From NCBI GenBank assembly GCA_050084985.1, contig JBITNC010000002.1:15624001-15688000 (forward strand): a DNA stretch of 64,000 nt. Reading direction: 5' to 3'. The position numbers and the translations under genes were made by a program. This document shows, piece by piece, positions 12,003-22,430 of the stretch. Each line of letters begins with the position of its first letter. The first letter of the stretch is position 1. A model generated the notes under the pieces. That model saw only the letters and a program-made list of their open reading frames with translations. It was not told where the DNA came from and made no database searches. Origin of the DNA: Nageia nagi (Eukaryota; Pinophyta).

Positions 12003-13595
12003 TCAAACTTCACTCCCCCTTGAGGGCAACTTCACCAACCTGAGAGAATCCCTAAGCTTGCTGAACTGAGCTTCAGGAAGGGGCTTGGTGAATAGATCAG
12101 CGGAGTTTTCAGTAGATGGACAATACTCCAAGTGTATGATGTCATCTAGAACCTTCTCCCTGATAAAATGGGCTTGGATTTCCACATGTTTGGTTCTCTG
12201 ATGGAACATAGGATTGTTAGCCAAAGAGATAGCCAATTGATTGTCTGAAGAAATAAGAGATGGGCCATTTTGCTTATACCTAATTTCATTCAGAAGATGC
12301 CTCAGCTAAATAGCTTCTTGGGCGGCAACAGACATGGCTCGATATTCAGCTTCGGTGGTAGAAAGAGTCACAGTAGGTTGCTTCTTGGAAGCCCAAGAGA
12401 TAGCACCTGAACCAATGCTGAACACATATGCAGAGGTTGATTTTCTATCATCTCTATCTCCCCCATAATCAGAATCTGAGAACCCTGAGAGAACAATTGA
12501 GGGCACTTTGGAATACTTAAGAGCAAGATCCTTTGTCCCTGCCACATACCTCAAGATTTGCTTCACAGCATTGAGGTGTTCAACATATGGTTTTTGCATG
12601 AATCGTGCCATTAGATTCACTGCAAAGGCAATATCAAGACGAGAGATAGTTAGATACAGAAGACTATCGATCAATTGCCTATAAGCTGTAGCGTCAGCCA
12701 ACTGAGAATCTGAGCTCAATGATACAACGATTCTAGGAGAAACAGGTATTGCAGCATATCTACACTCCTCCATTCCAAACTTTTGCAAGATGTATGATAT
12801 ATACTTAGATTGACTAAGATAAGTACAATCTTTATGTTGGTATACTTGCATTCCAAGATAGTAATGCAATAGACCTAGATCAGTCATTTCAAATGTTGCC
12901 TTCAGTTTGGATATGCACTCTTGGATGATTTCAATATTGTTGCCTGTTATGAGAAGATCATCCACATAAAGGAGAATTAAAACCACGTCTTTTCCTTGAT
13001 TGAGTACATAGAGATCTGAATCGGAGAAGCACTTGGAAAAACCAATATCTGCAAAGAATCCTAAAATTTTCTTGTACCATGCTCTAGGTGCTTGTTTAAG
13101 TCCATACAAAGACTTCTTTAGCTTGCACACAAGAGACTCTTTTCCTTCTGGAATGAATCCTTCTGGTTGATTCATGTAGATTTCAACATCCAAGTCACCA
13201 TTGAGAAATGCACTCTTGACATCAAGTTGGAAAACTTTCCATCCCTGAGCTGCAGAAAGAGCAAGGATTATCCTAACAGTAGGCATTTTGGCCACAGGAG
13301 CAAAGGTTTCCTCATAATCAATACCATATTTCTGAGCGAATCCTTTGGCCAATAACCTTGCTTTGTATTTTTCAACTTCTCCATCAGAATTGTACTTGAT
13401 TTTGTAAATCAATTTATTTCCAATCACATTTTTCTTATTGGGATAAGGAACCAAATCCCAAGTTTCATTTTTCATGAGTGCCTCGTACTCAACTTTCATA
13501 GCTTCCATCCAACACTCTTGCTTGGAAGCTTCTTTGAATGTTGATGGCTCATTCATATTATCAATTTTGGCAAATAAGGATTTATTCAAGGTCAT
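12003..13595 (-). pseudogene. Copia B reverse transcriptase and RNase H
   Basis: A 429-codon open stretch (13595-12306) holds the copia RT: 'KYKARLLAKGFAQKYGIDY', 'FQLDVKSAFLNGDL', 'SLYGLKQAPRAWYKK' and the catalytic 'LLYVDDLL' (YVDD at 12957-12968). RNase H follows, with 'SDSDYGGDRDDRKSTSAYVF' and 'STTEAEYRAM'. A TAG near 12305 replaces a Trp codon after 'EAI', and the reading resumes as the RNase H tail at 12236-12003, with 'EVQAHFIREK'-like and 'SADLFTKPLPEAQF' text. Catalytic motifs are kept, so this is the best preserved part of B. The family copies element RNA into DNA and removes the RNA strand. Confidence 0.85.
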
Positions 13596-13628
13596 ACTTC
13601 TTGTAATTCTCTGAGCTAGAGAATTTTG

Positions 13629-15037
13629 CTATTGTGGTAACTTCCCTACATGATCATCCAACCAGTTAGGTGCAAGTGTAGAATCATCTGAATCAAACAC
13701 CTCAGCATGAGAAGTCGTATCCTTAGGAAGTTCATTGAACTTGACATCCCTAGAAATAAAGACTATTTTATGGGATGAGGAGTAGAGTCTGTAACCTCTA
13801 TGCTGATTATCATACCCCACAAAGATGCATTTTTCTGATCTTTTGTCTAGGTTCTTTCTTTTCTCTGAGATAATGAAGGCAAATGCATCACATCCAAAGA
13901 CCCTGAAGTGTGAGATGTTAGGTTTCTTTCCTGTCCATTCTTCATACGGAGTTTTTCCTTCAACTGCTTTAGTAGAACACCTATTTAGGGTGTGAATAGC
14001 AGTGTGAACAGCTTCTCCCATAAGAAACTAGGAAGGTTACCCAACATGCATCTTGCCATTTCCATAATGGTGCGATTCTTTCTTTTAGCAACTCCATTTT
14101 GCTGAGGGGTGTATGGGATTGTGAATTGTCACTTGATCCCATGTTTAACACAATAATCGTTAAACTCATTGCTATTATATTCACCCCCATTGTCAGATCT
14201 CAGCATTTTGATCTTAAAATCAGTTTGATTTTCAACAAGTGCCTTGAAGTCTTTAAATCGATCAAAAGTTTGATCCTTGTGCTCAAGTAGATAACCAAAT
14301 GTCATCCTACTGAAGTCATCAATGAAGGTCAGAACATAAGAAGCTCCCCCTAGAGACTTAGTCTGAAATGGACCCATCAAATCTGAATGCACAAGTTGAA
14401 GAGGACGAGTAGCCTGAGTTGCCTTATCCTTTTCAAACTTTTGCCTATTCATGTTTCCAAGAATGCACCTTTCACAAAGACCAATTGTGGGTGAAATATT
14501 AGGTAAACCTTCCACAAGTTCTTGATTTTTCATATCTTGAATACTCTTGTGGTTAAGGTGCCCTAATCGTTGATGCCAAAGATTACCTTTTGAACACACA
14601 TTTGTAGCAAGACAAATCTTTGAAGGTACTTGATCCACAATATAAAGGTCATTCTTTACTGATCCTTTCATCAAAGTGGCAAGTCCTTTCTTAACACACC
14701 AGGAGTGTGAGGTAAACTCAAATGAGCATCCTGTCCTTGTAATCTGAATTACGAAGATGAGATTCATCCTTAGTTTAGGCACATAAAAGACATTATCAAG
14801 AGTCTTTCCATGAATCTTCACACTCCCTATTCCGTGAACATCAAGGGCTGTATTATCACCTATCACAACTGTTTCCTTGTTGTACTTATGAAAATTTTCA
14901 AACTTATCCTTTTCATAACACATGTGATTAGTGCATCTTGAATCAATAATCCAATCATTTGAAATAGTTTGAGTCATTGAGTAGTAGGCAACAGATGCAG
15001 CATGCTTGTTCTTCTTTTTATTATTGAAATTTCTCAT
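13629..15037 (-). pseudogene. Copia B protease remnant and integrase
   Basis: 15037-14129 reads protease-like 'WIIDSRCTNHM', then the pre-integrase zinc region 'NLWHQRLGHLNHKSIQDM' with 'CERCILG', then the integrase core 'LVHSDLMGPF', 'FIDDFSRMTFGYL' and 'RSDNGGEYNSNEF'. 14021-13629 continues with 'HTLNRCSTKAVEGKTPYEEW' and 'FRVFGCDAFAFI'. In the protease the usual Asp-Ser-Gly is Asp-Ser-Arg (Arg codon at 14936-14938), which should abolish activity. A TGA after 'KHGIK', a frameshift near 14020 and a TAG near 13628 break the frame. Confidence 0.8.
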
Positions 15038-15049
15038 ATTTGCATTTCC

Positions 15050-15898
15050 CTTTTCTTTTTGAGCAAATTTCTTTTTACGACAATCATACTCTTTGTGCCC
15101 AAAGATGCCATAGAAGTTACAATTCCCATCAAACTTTTCCTGCGGTGTTGGTTTGCTTGATCCAGCTTTATCATTCCTTTGCTTGAAGTTGTTGTGCTTC
15201 CTGATGGTAGATGAGGATTTGTTATCTTTGAATTTATAATGTTTGAACGTCTTCTTGAAAGGAGTTTTGGTTGCTCCTAGAGCAATGCTATTATCCTTTG
15301 GAGAAATGTTCTACATTTTCTTGTTCAAAGTTTCCTCATGCTTCAAAAGGAGTCTAGAAAGATTGTCAAGGGAGATAACATCTTCTTCATCATCGAGCCT
15401 AATCTCCATAACTGTGACAAAGTTACTGAACTTTGTAGAGAGGCTTTGAAGAATAATGAAGACCATGAACTCATCATTGATCCAATTGCACCCACAGCCA
15501 ACCAGTTGTGTCCTGAGGTCAATGATTTTGTTCAAGTAGATTGAGGCACTTTCATCTTCTCCTTGACGATACTACAATAACTTTTGTAGAATGGTGAACC
15601 TTCTTGAAAATTTGGACCCAAGGTAAATTTTTTTTAGTCTGTCCCAAGCTTCTTTTGCTAATGTTGAGGAAGAAATCATGAGAAGGATGTCATCTGAAAC
15701 TGCACGATAGATCATTGAGGTTGCTAACTCATTCTTTGAGTTGTAAATTTCAAGGGCCTTCTCATCTGTAGGAGCAACTAGATCTTCATTTACTGTCTGC
15801 CACAGCTTCCTTGCCTGTAACTCAGCTCTCATACGAGGTTCCCACATGCCGTAGTTGGAACCGTCGAGTATGTGCTTGGGTATGAAGGTCTCAACCAT
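15050..15898 (-). pseudogene. Copia B gag, frameshifted
   Basis: The likely start is the ATG at 15898 (minus): 'MVETFIPKHILDGSNYGMW', the usual N-terminus of plant copia gag, then 'DEKALEIYNSKNELATSMI' and 'KEAWDRLKKIYLGSKFSRR'. It continues in another frame at 15535-15311 ('MNKIIDLRTQLVGCGCNW'). Near 15062-15110 the zinc-knuckle text reads 'GNCNFYGIFGHKEYDC', with Tyr where the second Cys of CCHC should be. The start codon lies just after TTTTTTGTACAG, a good splice-acceptor sequence. Gag forms the particle shell around element RNA. Confidence 0.75.
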
Positions 15899-15959
15899 TG
15901 TCTGTACAAAAAATAAATATGCAATAAGAATGCAAATTTTACAAGTTTCCATCTATACA

Positions 15960-17440
15960 AATCAAACATAAGTAAACATGTCCCACATGTGCAAACTTAT
16001 AACCACGATCCGTAGATGAATAATGTTGGGGTTGTTTTCTTGTGTAGAATTAGGCCTTCACCTGGATGCCCGCAAGTTGGAGCCCAGGTACTACCAGTCC
16101 TCAACCAGTTCACCTTGGTCAGTGATATACTCTCACAAGGAGAAGTACCTACTATTTTCCAAGGATCCGACGTATCTTGGATCGACCATTTTAATTATTT
16201 TGATTAAGGTTTTCAGTTTTCCTCCTAGGTTATCAGGATAATCCCTGAATGGACGTGCAGACATGTGGTATCACTACACACATGCCTGTCCACCTAATAG
16301 AGTTATTTCTAATCCAACAAAGGTCTTAGGGGCAATTAAAATGGACTTACCACCACTCGGTTCTTCGGACTAAAAGGGCTCCAGTTTGCCCTGTCCTCAC
16401 CTTGTGGCTCCCCAAACAAGTCATGTTGTGGAAGAATACGTGTGGATGTGTTCATTTTAGGGGTTACTTTTCAATATTTGCGTTTTTGCAAGTATAAGCA
16501 AATTGTGCAAAAAATATAAAGTAAAGTAAAATTGCATCATCCACACGAGCTTTGAAAAAAAAAAACTTAAAAAAGTCCAATGGGTTTTGTACTAACCCCT
16601 AAAGGACTTTTACATTTTGTATATTTTGCTCAATATATTCAAGTACTTAATGAATTAAACAAGAACTAAGTCCTACTTAGCATTTAATTCATAACATGCA
16701 TTGTTCCATGACTTAAAAAAAAAAAATTTAAGTAATCATGCATCATGCATTAAAAATTTAAGTCCTAAGCATGTTTTATTCTTCAAACAAGATAAAAAAT
16801 ACTTGCATCATAAGTCTAGCATGTAGATAAAATTTAAGTAAAAATTATACTAATTCCCCCCTTTTCACTTAAAGTTTTATCCCAAAAAAAATTGTACGCT
16901 AAGACTTATAAGTATGGATTTTAAGTAAAAATTTTCCCTTATTTACTTAAAAAATAGCATGCTTAGGCTAAATTACTATGCTTACAAAAAAGGCTAAGAG
17001 GTTAGCATTAAAAAAATTGCATGTGCATTTTTAGTAATTTTAAACATGCAATTTGGAGTAAAAAGATTAGAAATATTCTAAGTACTCCTAAGTCCATTTA
17101 ATGGGAGCAATTAACTTGTATGCAAAAATAAATAAATGCCTAAGAAGTATATGTGTGCAAGTTGTAATGGGAGACCCATACCCCTATTTTTAATGCACTT
17201 TAATGCTTCTTTTACTTCAAGCACTCTAAAATACCTCAAGTCAAAAAAATAAATGCATATAGGTAAAGTAGTGATGGCAACCCTTCCCTTACCAAGAAGG
17301 AGTATACGTTGCCTTTTGGGAGAGCATTATTTTGCAAGTTGTCAACAAGAATTAAGTGCATTTAAGTGACAAGGAAGACTTTGCAAAGAGTTGGTAGCCA
17401 TCAACCTTGACCGTGGGAAGGAGGAGGACCTTCATGGAGG
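15960..17440. other. Leader of copia B, proximal part
   Basis: Non-coding as far as I can see. 16020-16440 is less AT-rich and might come from a host gene, but I do not recognise it. 16480-17240 is A-rich with many AAGTA/TTTAAG words. Confidence 0.4.
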
Positions 17441-17441
17441 C

Positions 17442-18350
17442 TTAGAAGACAGCCAATGGAGAGAGTTCAAGGTCAGCAATGGAGGCGATGGTGGCCATGC
17501 TTAGGAGAAAAGATGGTGAAGGAGGAAGAGGAGGCTTGCGCAGGAGGCTGGCGACAGAGAAGAGGGAGGAGATGAGCTTGCTACAGAGCAGAGAGAGGAG
17601 GAGACAGCTACGCATGAGGGAGAAGGAGGCTGCGAGCTTTCTCTGTGTTTTGTGCATATCCTGCAAGCTTGTTTTACATGCAGGTCGGTGAGGGAGCAGT
17701 GCATGGGTGAGACGCGAAGAAGGAGGCTGCGGGGAAGGATGTGCAGGGGCATCGCAGTTGGCTGGAAGAATGGCGGCAAAGGTTACAAAGTTTGGCTTTA
17801 CGTGTGATGATTGCATATGCTTAAGAGTCTCTCTGGCCTTTTCAGGAAATCCATTTTATGCATATCCTGCGATCATTGCATTCCATGAAACTGTGTCGCA
17901 GTCAAACAACTTGCATGAGGTTGCTGGCGAGGGAGGAGGGAGTCAGCGAGCTTGCAGTCCATGACAATTCACGTGACTTCCCTACATTGGTGTTTGTTGC
18001 ATTTGGCGAAACAGTGTCATTGCCTATCGAGGAAAGCCATGTCTTTGGTAACCTGAGAAGATGTCTCGTTCAATCATACAGTCAAAAATGTCACGGGCGT
18101 ACGTCAAACGTGTTGATCCTGCATTTATTTTAGTCCATGCAATGGTGTCTACATCGTGCATCTTGTCAAGCAATTCGTGTGGCTTTTACTTTGTGCAAAT
18201 CCTACGATCATTGCAGGACATGACTGCATCGTGCAAGGTTTAAAAAATTAATTGCATATGCTTAAACGTCTCTCTAACCTTTTCAGGAAATCCATTTTGT
18301 GCATATCCTGTGATCATTGTAGTCCATGAGATTGAGTTAAGGAGTAAGTG
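17442..18350 (-). pseudogene. PPR-type gene pieces inside the copia B leader
   Basis: Minus-strand reading near 17925-17750 gives 'CKLFDCDTVSWNAMIAGYA', a stop, then 'NGFPEKARETLKHMQ' and 'VKPNFVTFAAILPAN', an almost exact PLS-class PPR pattern. Near 18240-18100 'ELLDKMHDVDTIAWTKI' appears, and near 18345-18255 'MITGYAQNGFPEKVRETFKH'. So at least three PPR repeat pieces lie in the leader, in the same direction as the element. PPR proteins normally act on organellar RNA. These pieces have stops and no full frame. They are best read as host gene sequence captured by, or inserted into, the element. Confidence 0.65.
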
Positions 18351-18760
18351 ACTCCATTTATACCAAAAGCTTGCGCTCTTTCAAGAGCCTGTGAATAAAT
18401 CCAATGGGACCAGGAGCACCCGGGAAAACCATTCGATGCAGATGATCCAAAACATATGCAATTTGGATTAAATGAGCATATTCAATACAGTGGGCAGGTG
18501 AAGGATTTTGAGTGTGGGTTATCTACCGGTGAGGGAGGAGGCGCAGCTCGCGCGCGAGGAGGATGGGAGACATAGTCATTGTCATCGAAGTATAAGAACC
18601 TTCTACCAAACTCATTTGTCCTCCAGCAGTCCCACTCATTGAAAGGCCAGCATTGTTGTTCAGTTGCAGCACCACGTTCCCAAACTTGCATTCGCAGATG
18701 TCTAAAGGACCTTTCAACGTATCATTTTGGTGCATATGAAACGAGGCAGGTCAGACGTAG
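18351..18760 (-). other. Unidentified, possibly host-derived sequence in the copia B leader
   Basis: Short open stretches on the minus strand ('YVLDHLHRMVFPGAPGPIGF' near 18380-18480 and 'FGNVVLQLNNNAGLSMSGTA' near 18580-18690) look like protein-coding text, with GC content above the surroundings. I cannot name the family. Confidence 0.3.
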
Positions 18761-18762
18761 CA

Positions 18763-18834
18763 ACCGTCTGAGCTCAACCGGTAGAGCGTGTGGATTTTAA
18801 CCACATGGTCGTGGGTTCTACTCCTGCGTGCTTA
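18763..18834 (+). tRNA. tRNA-Lys(UUU)-like sequence, degenerate or SINE head
   Basis: The D-arm GCTC...GAGC, the anticodon stem TGTGG/CCACA around a seven-base loop with TTT in the anticodon position, the variable TGGTC, and the T-arm GTGGG TTCTACT CCTGC are all present. The acceptor arms do not pair well, and no encoded function is likely. It may be a tRNA pseudogene or the head of a tRNA-derived SINE. No poly(A) tail or target duplication was found. Confidence 0.5.
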
Positions 18835-18839
18835 TATTT

Positions 18840-19499
18840 TGCAGCAGCCATGAGACCAGGGGTACTGACATGGCCCTTTGCAATTTTTCAAAAAATTGAA
18901 ACTTTCAATTTTGTAAAACTAAAAATATTGTAAATATTCAAAGTACTTGAATATATTGTAAATGTTTCAAATAACTTGTAAAGTTTTCCATTTTTTATTT
19001 CAACAATAAAAAAATGAGAGAGGGAAAATATCCCCATATTTGCTTTAAATTTTAAAAACAATTGCCTCTAGAAATTTCAAAAAAAAACTTGTAAATAAAG
19101 TCCACTTTATTTCAACAATAAAATATGAAAAAAAATTGCACCTTCCTCCCTTTTTTTTTGATATTTTTCACAAAAGACTATTGTAAAAAAAATTTTCAAT
19201 AAGATGCTATCATAATATATTTTTGCTCACAAAAAAAAGGCATTTTCTTTGTACAAAAAAATAGATTACTAACATAAAATATTGTTAGTAAGAAGAGAGT
19301 AGCAAAAATATATTATGGTATTGCTAAGACATTGAGCTAGCATAATCATACAAAAGATTAGTATCATAATGAACTTAGTTAAAGAAGGATAGAAGGTTAT
19401 ACCTTTGCAAACCTTTTACCTCACAATGAAGATTAGGATTAAGATCTCCAAATTTGAGAAGATGAAGCACCTCCAAAATGTAGAAGAAGAGCTTCCACA
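18840..19499. other. Leader of copia B, distal AT-rich part
   Basis: A/T homopolymer-rich, with repeated TGTAAAT and CAAAAATAT words. No gene seen. Confidence 0.5.
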
Positions 19500-19516
19500 C
19501 CAAGCTCTAGATACCA
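19500..19516 (-). other. Primer binding site of copia B
   Basis: On the minus strand TGGTATCTAGAGCTTGG lies two bases after the 5' LTR end. It resembles the initiator tRNA-Met complement (TGGTATCAGAGC) with an extra T. Confidence 0.7.
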
Positions 19517-19518
19517 AT

Positions 19519-20016
19519 TGTGAGAATTAGCACTACTCTAATTCCCAAAGGTCCAAGACTATAGAAAGCTCAATCACATTCAACATGCAACATCTACAAG
19601 CTACTAACACATTCACACAATATGACACCAATATAATGTGGTTCCTCCCTCCTTGGGAGTACATCCACAACTAGTTCTCTATTCTCAATCTATGCCTCTC
19701 TTACAACTATACTCTTGCTCTCTCCTACACAACCAAGTAGAGTAATCTTACTCCAAAACTTAGATGTGTTTACAAGAGGAGAGGCCCTCTATTTATAGCT
19801 TGAGAGCACCTCCCTAACCTCCCTTTAACCTAAGGGTTAGGTTAGGGTTACAATAAATGTGTGACCTAACTTTAACCTACCAACTAACCCCATGGTTAGG
19901 TCAAAGTCCACACATAATAAAGAATTCAATTAATCCCTTAAGGTATCTACATATCCTTTAAGTGATTAATTGAACTTATAAGGAGTTTAGATATTCACAA
20001 TATTTTATTACAAATT
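19519..20016 (-). repeat. 5' LTR of copia B, end-truncated
   Basis: Matches 10511-11014 with about three differences but stops at AAATTCTA, missing the final ACA. It continues directly into GGAATAG, the start of the duplicated flank. Confidence 0.85.
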
Positions 20017-20483
20017 CTAGGAATAGTTTCTCAACATTGCTAAGACTTTATTACTCAAATAGGATTGGTATAGAAAGTGTATGATAAGTGGTAACCTCAT
20101 AATGGAGCTTCATCCCCTATATATAGTCTCTCATGTACATTGAATGTGGGAACTTGCATCGTACTGATCTTATGTTGCAAGTCCCTCTTTCCTTCCCACT
20201 ATCCTATTGACTAACGTTGGCCATGTGAGCCTCCTTTCAACCTAATAACTCTAAGTAACTATTGAATTTGATATCTCGTCTCACTTCTGGATGCAACATG
20301 TTTTAATCCTTGTGATGCTTGTTCAGCTCTAACAAACCAGGTACCCTTGCCTTTGAATCCTCACCTCCCTTTTGCATAAACATGGACTTATTCGACCTTG
20401 GAATGATGGGTTGGTCATCCATTCCTTTAACGTTGGCCTCCAAGTAGCATTTTAAGAGGGGGATTTTCTGTTGTGGCATCCTC
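20017..20483. repeat. Right copy of the 470-bp duplication flanking element B
   Basis: Near-identical to 10040-10510. The junction shares TCTA with the LTR end. Beyond 20483 the text continues into element A sequence that is not duplicated. Confidence 0.85.
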
Positions 20484-20569
20484 TATGATTGAGACCTCCA
20501 AAATTATGGCACAAATTATTCCCTAGATCCTTGGATGAAATCCATGTCCCTCATACTTATGGTTCTCCT

Positions 20570-21180
20570 CAATGAGTGCTCCCCATCCATTTGATCCTCC
20601 TCCAAAGACTCCCCATAGTCATTCCCATCATGACGTGGGGGTGGGGTTGCCTCCTTGGTGTGATGTGGGGTCCTATAACCATCGTGGGTTTTTTATGGCC
20701 CCTCTTGCCCATCACTATGCTCACGTGGGTCTTCAAGACCTTCTCTATCACCTTGTTGGGCCCTATAACCCCCCTAAGTATAATGTGGCTCTAGATCTTC
20801 CACCTCATCTTCTTGTGGACCCACTCCTTCATCTCTAGTTCTCCATCCATGTCTTCTCTTATCTAAATCATACCATGGAGGCTTCGGATCCATCCTTTGC
20901 TCCATGGATCTCATGGCTTCATTCATGCTATGTAGAGCTGAGATTAATGCCCTAAACTCTCGTTCAAGTGTGCCATCTTGATTCTTCCTCCTTTCGATCT
21001 GTGGTTCCTCTTGCATGTCTTCCTTATACCTTTGCTCATGGATCTTTGTCTCACCTTCCATCCAGTGTCATTGCTCTTCCTCTTGGAAACCATCTTTGGA
21101 TCTCCCACCCTTCTTGGTGGATGACATCTCTCTCTTACTGGATTTGATATTTGTGAACCTTGGGTCTCATACAATAGGGT
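20570..21180 (-). pseudogene. gag-like region of element A
   Basis: The longest frame (21061-20774) reads 'MEGETKIHEQRYKEDMQEE', then 'FRALISALHSMNEAMRSMEQ', a charged coiled-coil-like stretch, then a basic and acidic tail. Position just after the primer site and the composition fit the N-terminal part of a plant LTR-element gag, but no capsid motif is visible and a second overlapping frame (21174-20944) is equally long. No protease or polymerase follows. The identification rests mainly on position. Confidence 0.4.
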
Positions 21181-21188
21181 AGCAAGAT

Positions 21189-21204
21189 CCAGGCTCTAAT
21201 ACCA
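21189..21204 (-). other. Primer binding site of element A
   Basis: On the minus strand TGGTATTAGAGCCTGG follows the LTR end by two bases. It fits an initiator-Met primer site (TGGTATCAGAGCC). Confidence 0.75.
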
Positions 21205-21206
21205 CT

Positions 21207-22425
21207 TGTGAGGATCCAAAATTACCCTCAATAAAAAATAATCAAAACTAGGGTTTTTACAACCCTCAAACACTAAACAATCACACCATAATGTAAACAT
21301 AACCCCAATGATTACCCTCTAGGGTACACAACAACTCTCCTATACCAACATGGGCCTCTTGGGCCTTCGAACAATACACAACACCAAACAAGAGCCACCA
21401 AATGCTGACATCAACCCTTAGGGCTTCTTTAACACCCCACAAACCCTACGAATGCCCCTCAACACAATTGCACAACATTGGTATACAAGCAATATAACAC
21501 AAGTATTAATCTTCCAACACCAGTATATCACAACACATGGAACATACAATGATATAAAAATAATGTAATGCCACAAGGGCTAATGCATGCACACAATGGA
21601 ACAACACAATTATATGGAACATAATGAATTACCTTTTTGGATTATGAGAGACTGTGAATATACAATGGAGGTACACCAATTGATCTAGGATTCCAAACCC
21701 TCTGAAAGCCTAACCAAACTATAGGATTAGATTGACTTCCTCAACTATATGAATCCCTCCTTGAGAAGGAGTCTCCTAAAATCCTGATGACCAATGAAGG
21801 TAGAATCTTATCCTTAAAATTCCATCAGATGGGCTAGGTGACCCACCTAAGTCATAGAATATCAGGCTCCCAACCCTGCCACTTAGCATCACTACGACTT
21901 TTTTGCCCAATTGGGACTAGTATAGAAAGTGTATGATAAGTGGTAACTTTGTAATGGAGCTTCATCCCCTATATATAGTCTCTCATGTACATCAATCATG
22001 CCTTGTTATCACCCCAAGCCATTTCTAATCCAACATTGGGGTCAACAAGTCAACCATGCCAACGTGGGGGTCATAAAGGCCCTCAAGGTTGATGTGGGGT
22101 CCAAATGGCCTTCTAGGCTAACATGGGGGTTTGTAAGGTCTCATGAGCCAACGTAGGGTATGTGGGGTCCTTCCAACATTGGCACGCTCCTTTGTGCACC
22201 TCCAACATGCATGTCACATGAATACTTAGGGGTTCCCACAGTTTAGGATAACCCATCACAACACACAACATTACTACTCAAGGGGAGACATCCCATTACT
22301 GGGCTCCCAATGGTGCAAACCATAAGCTCCTGCTTGAGTTACATAATCACAACATGAACATGAACACATGCTAGAATACAAAGGGACATTACACAATTGC
22401 TCATTGGTCCAAATGGGACATCACA
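21207..22425 (-). repeat. 5' LTR of element A
   Basis: The 1219-bp LTR has ends TGTGAGGATCC and GGACATCACA. It is homologous to 7540-10173 over its U5/R side. TATATATAG near 21972 is a possible promoter element. Confidence 0.7.
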
Positions 22426-22430
22426 TAGTA

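Larger units (their letters stand above)
10511..20016 (-). mobile_element. Ty1/copia retrotransposon B, defective
   Basis: LTRs at 10511-11014 and 19519-20016 differ at about three positions. On the minus strand the order is 5' LTR, primer site (19500-19516), a 3.5-kb leader, gag, protease, integrase, RT, RNase H, hairpin array, polypurine tract (11015-11025), 3' LTR. Integrase before RT places it in Ty1/copia. Stops and frameshifts in gag and pol contrast with near-identical LTRs, so this copy was probably already defective when it moved. Its right end lacks the last bases of the LTR and is fused to a duplicate of its own left flank. Confidence 0.85.
7540..22425 (-). mobile_element. LTR retrotransposon A (host of nested insertions)
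   Basis: The outer ends are TGTGAGGATCC at 7540 and GGACATCACA ending at 22425, giving the usual TGTGA...TCACA LTR termini. Flanks CAGTA (7535-7539) and TAGTA (22426-22430) look like a 5-bp target-site duplication with one change, and the LINE reading frame continues across the site. The 5' LTR is on the right (21207-22425), followed on the minus strand by an initiator-Met type primer site and a gag-like frame. The left LTR is interrupted by element C, and element B interrupts the element further right. No pol belonging to A was found, so A is probably non-autonomous or has been truncated. Confidence 0.7.

Noticed and set aside
17479-17691. Plus-strand Arg/Glu-rich open stretch
   Set aside because: It is the antisense of GC-rich leader sequence in copia B, with low-complexity composition. 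The minus strand shows PPR-like text instead.
20572-20838. Plus-strand Pro/His-rich open stretches
   Set aside because: Low complexity and antisense to the gag-like region of element A. No motif.
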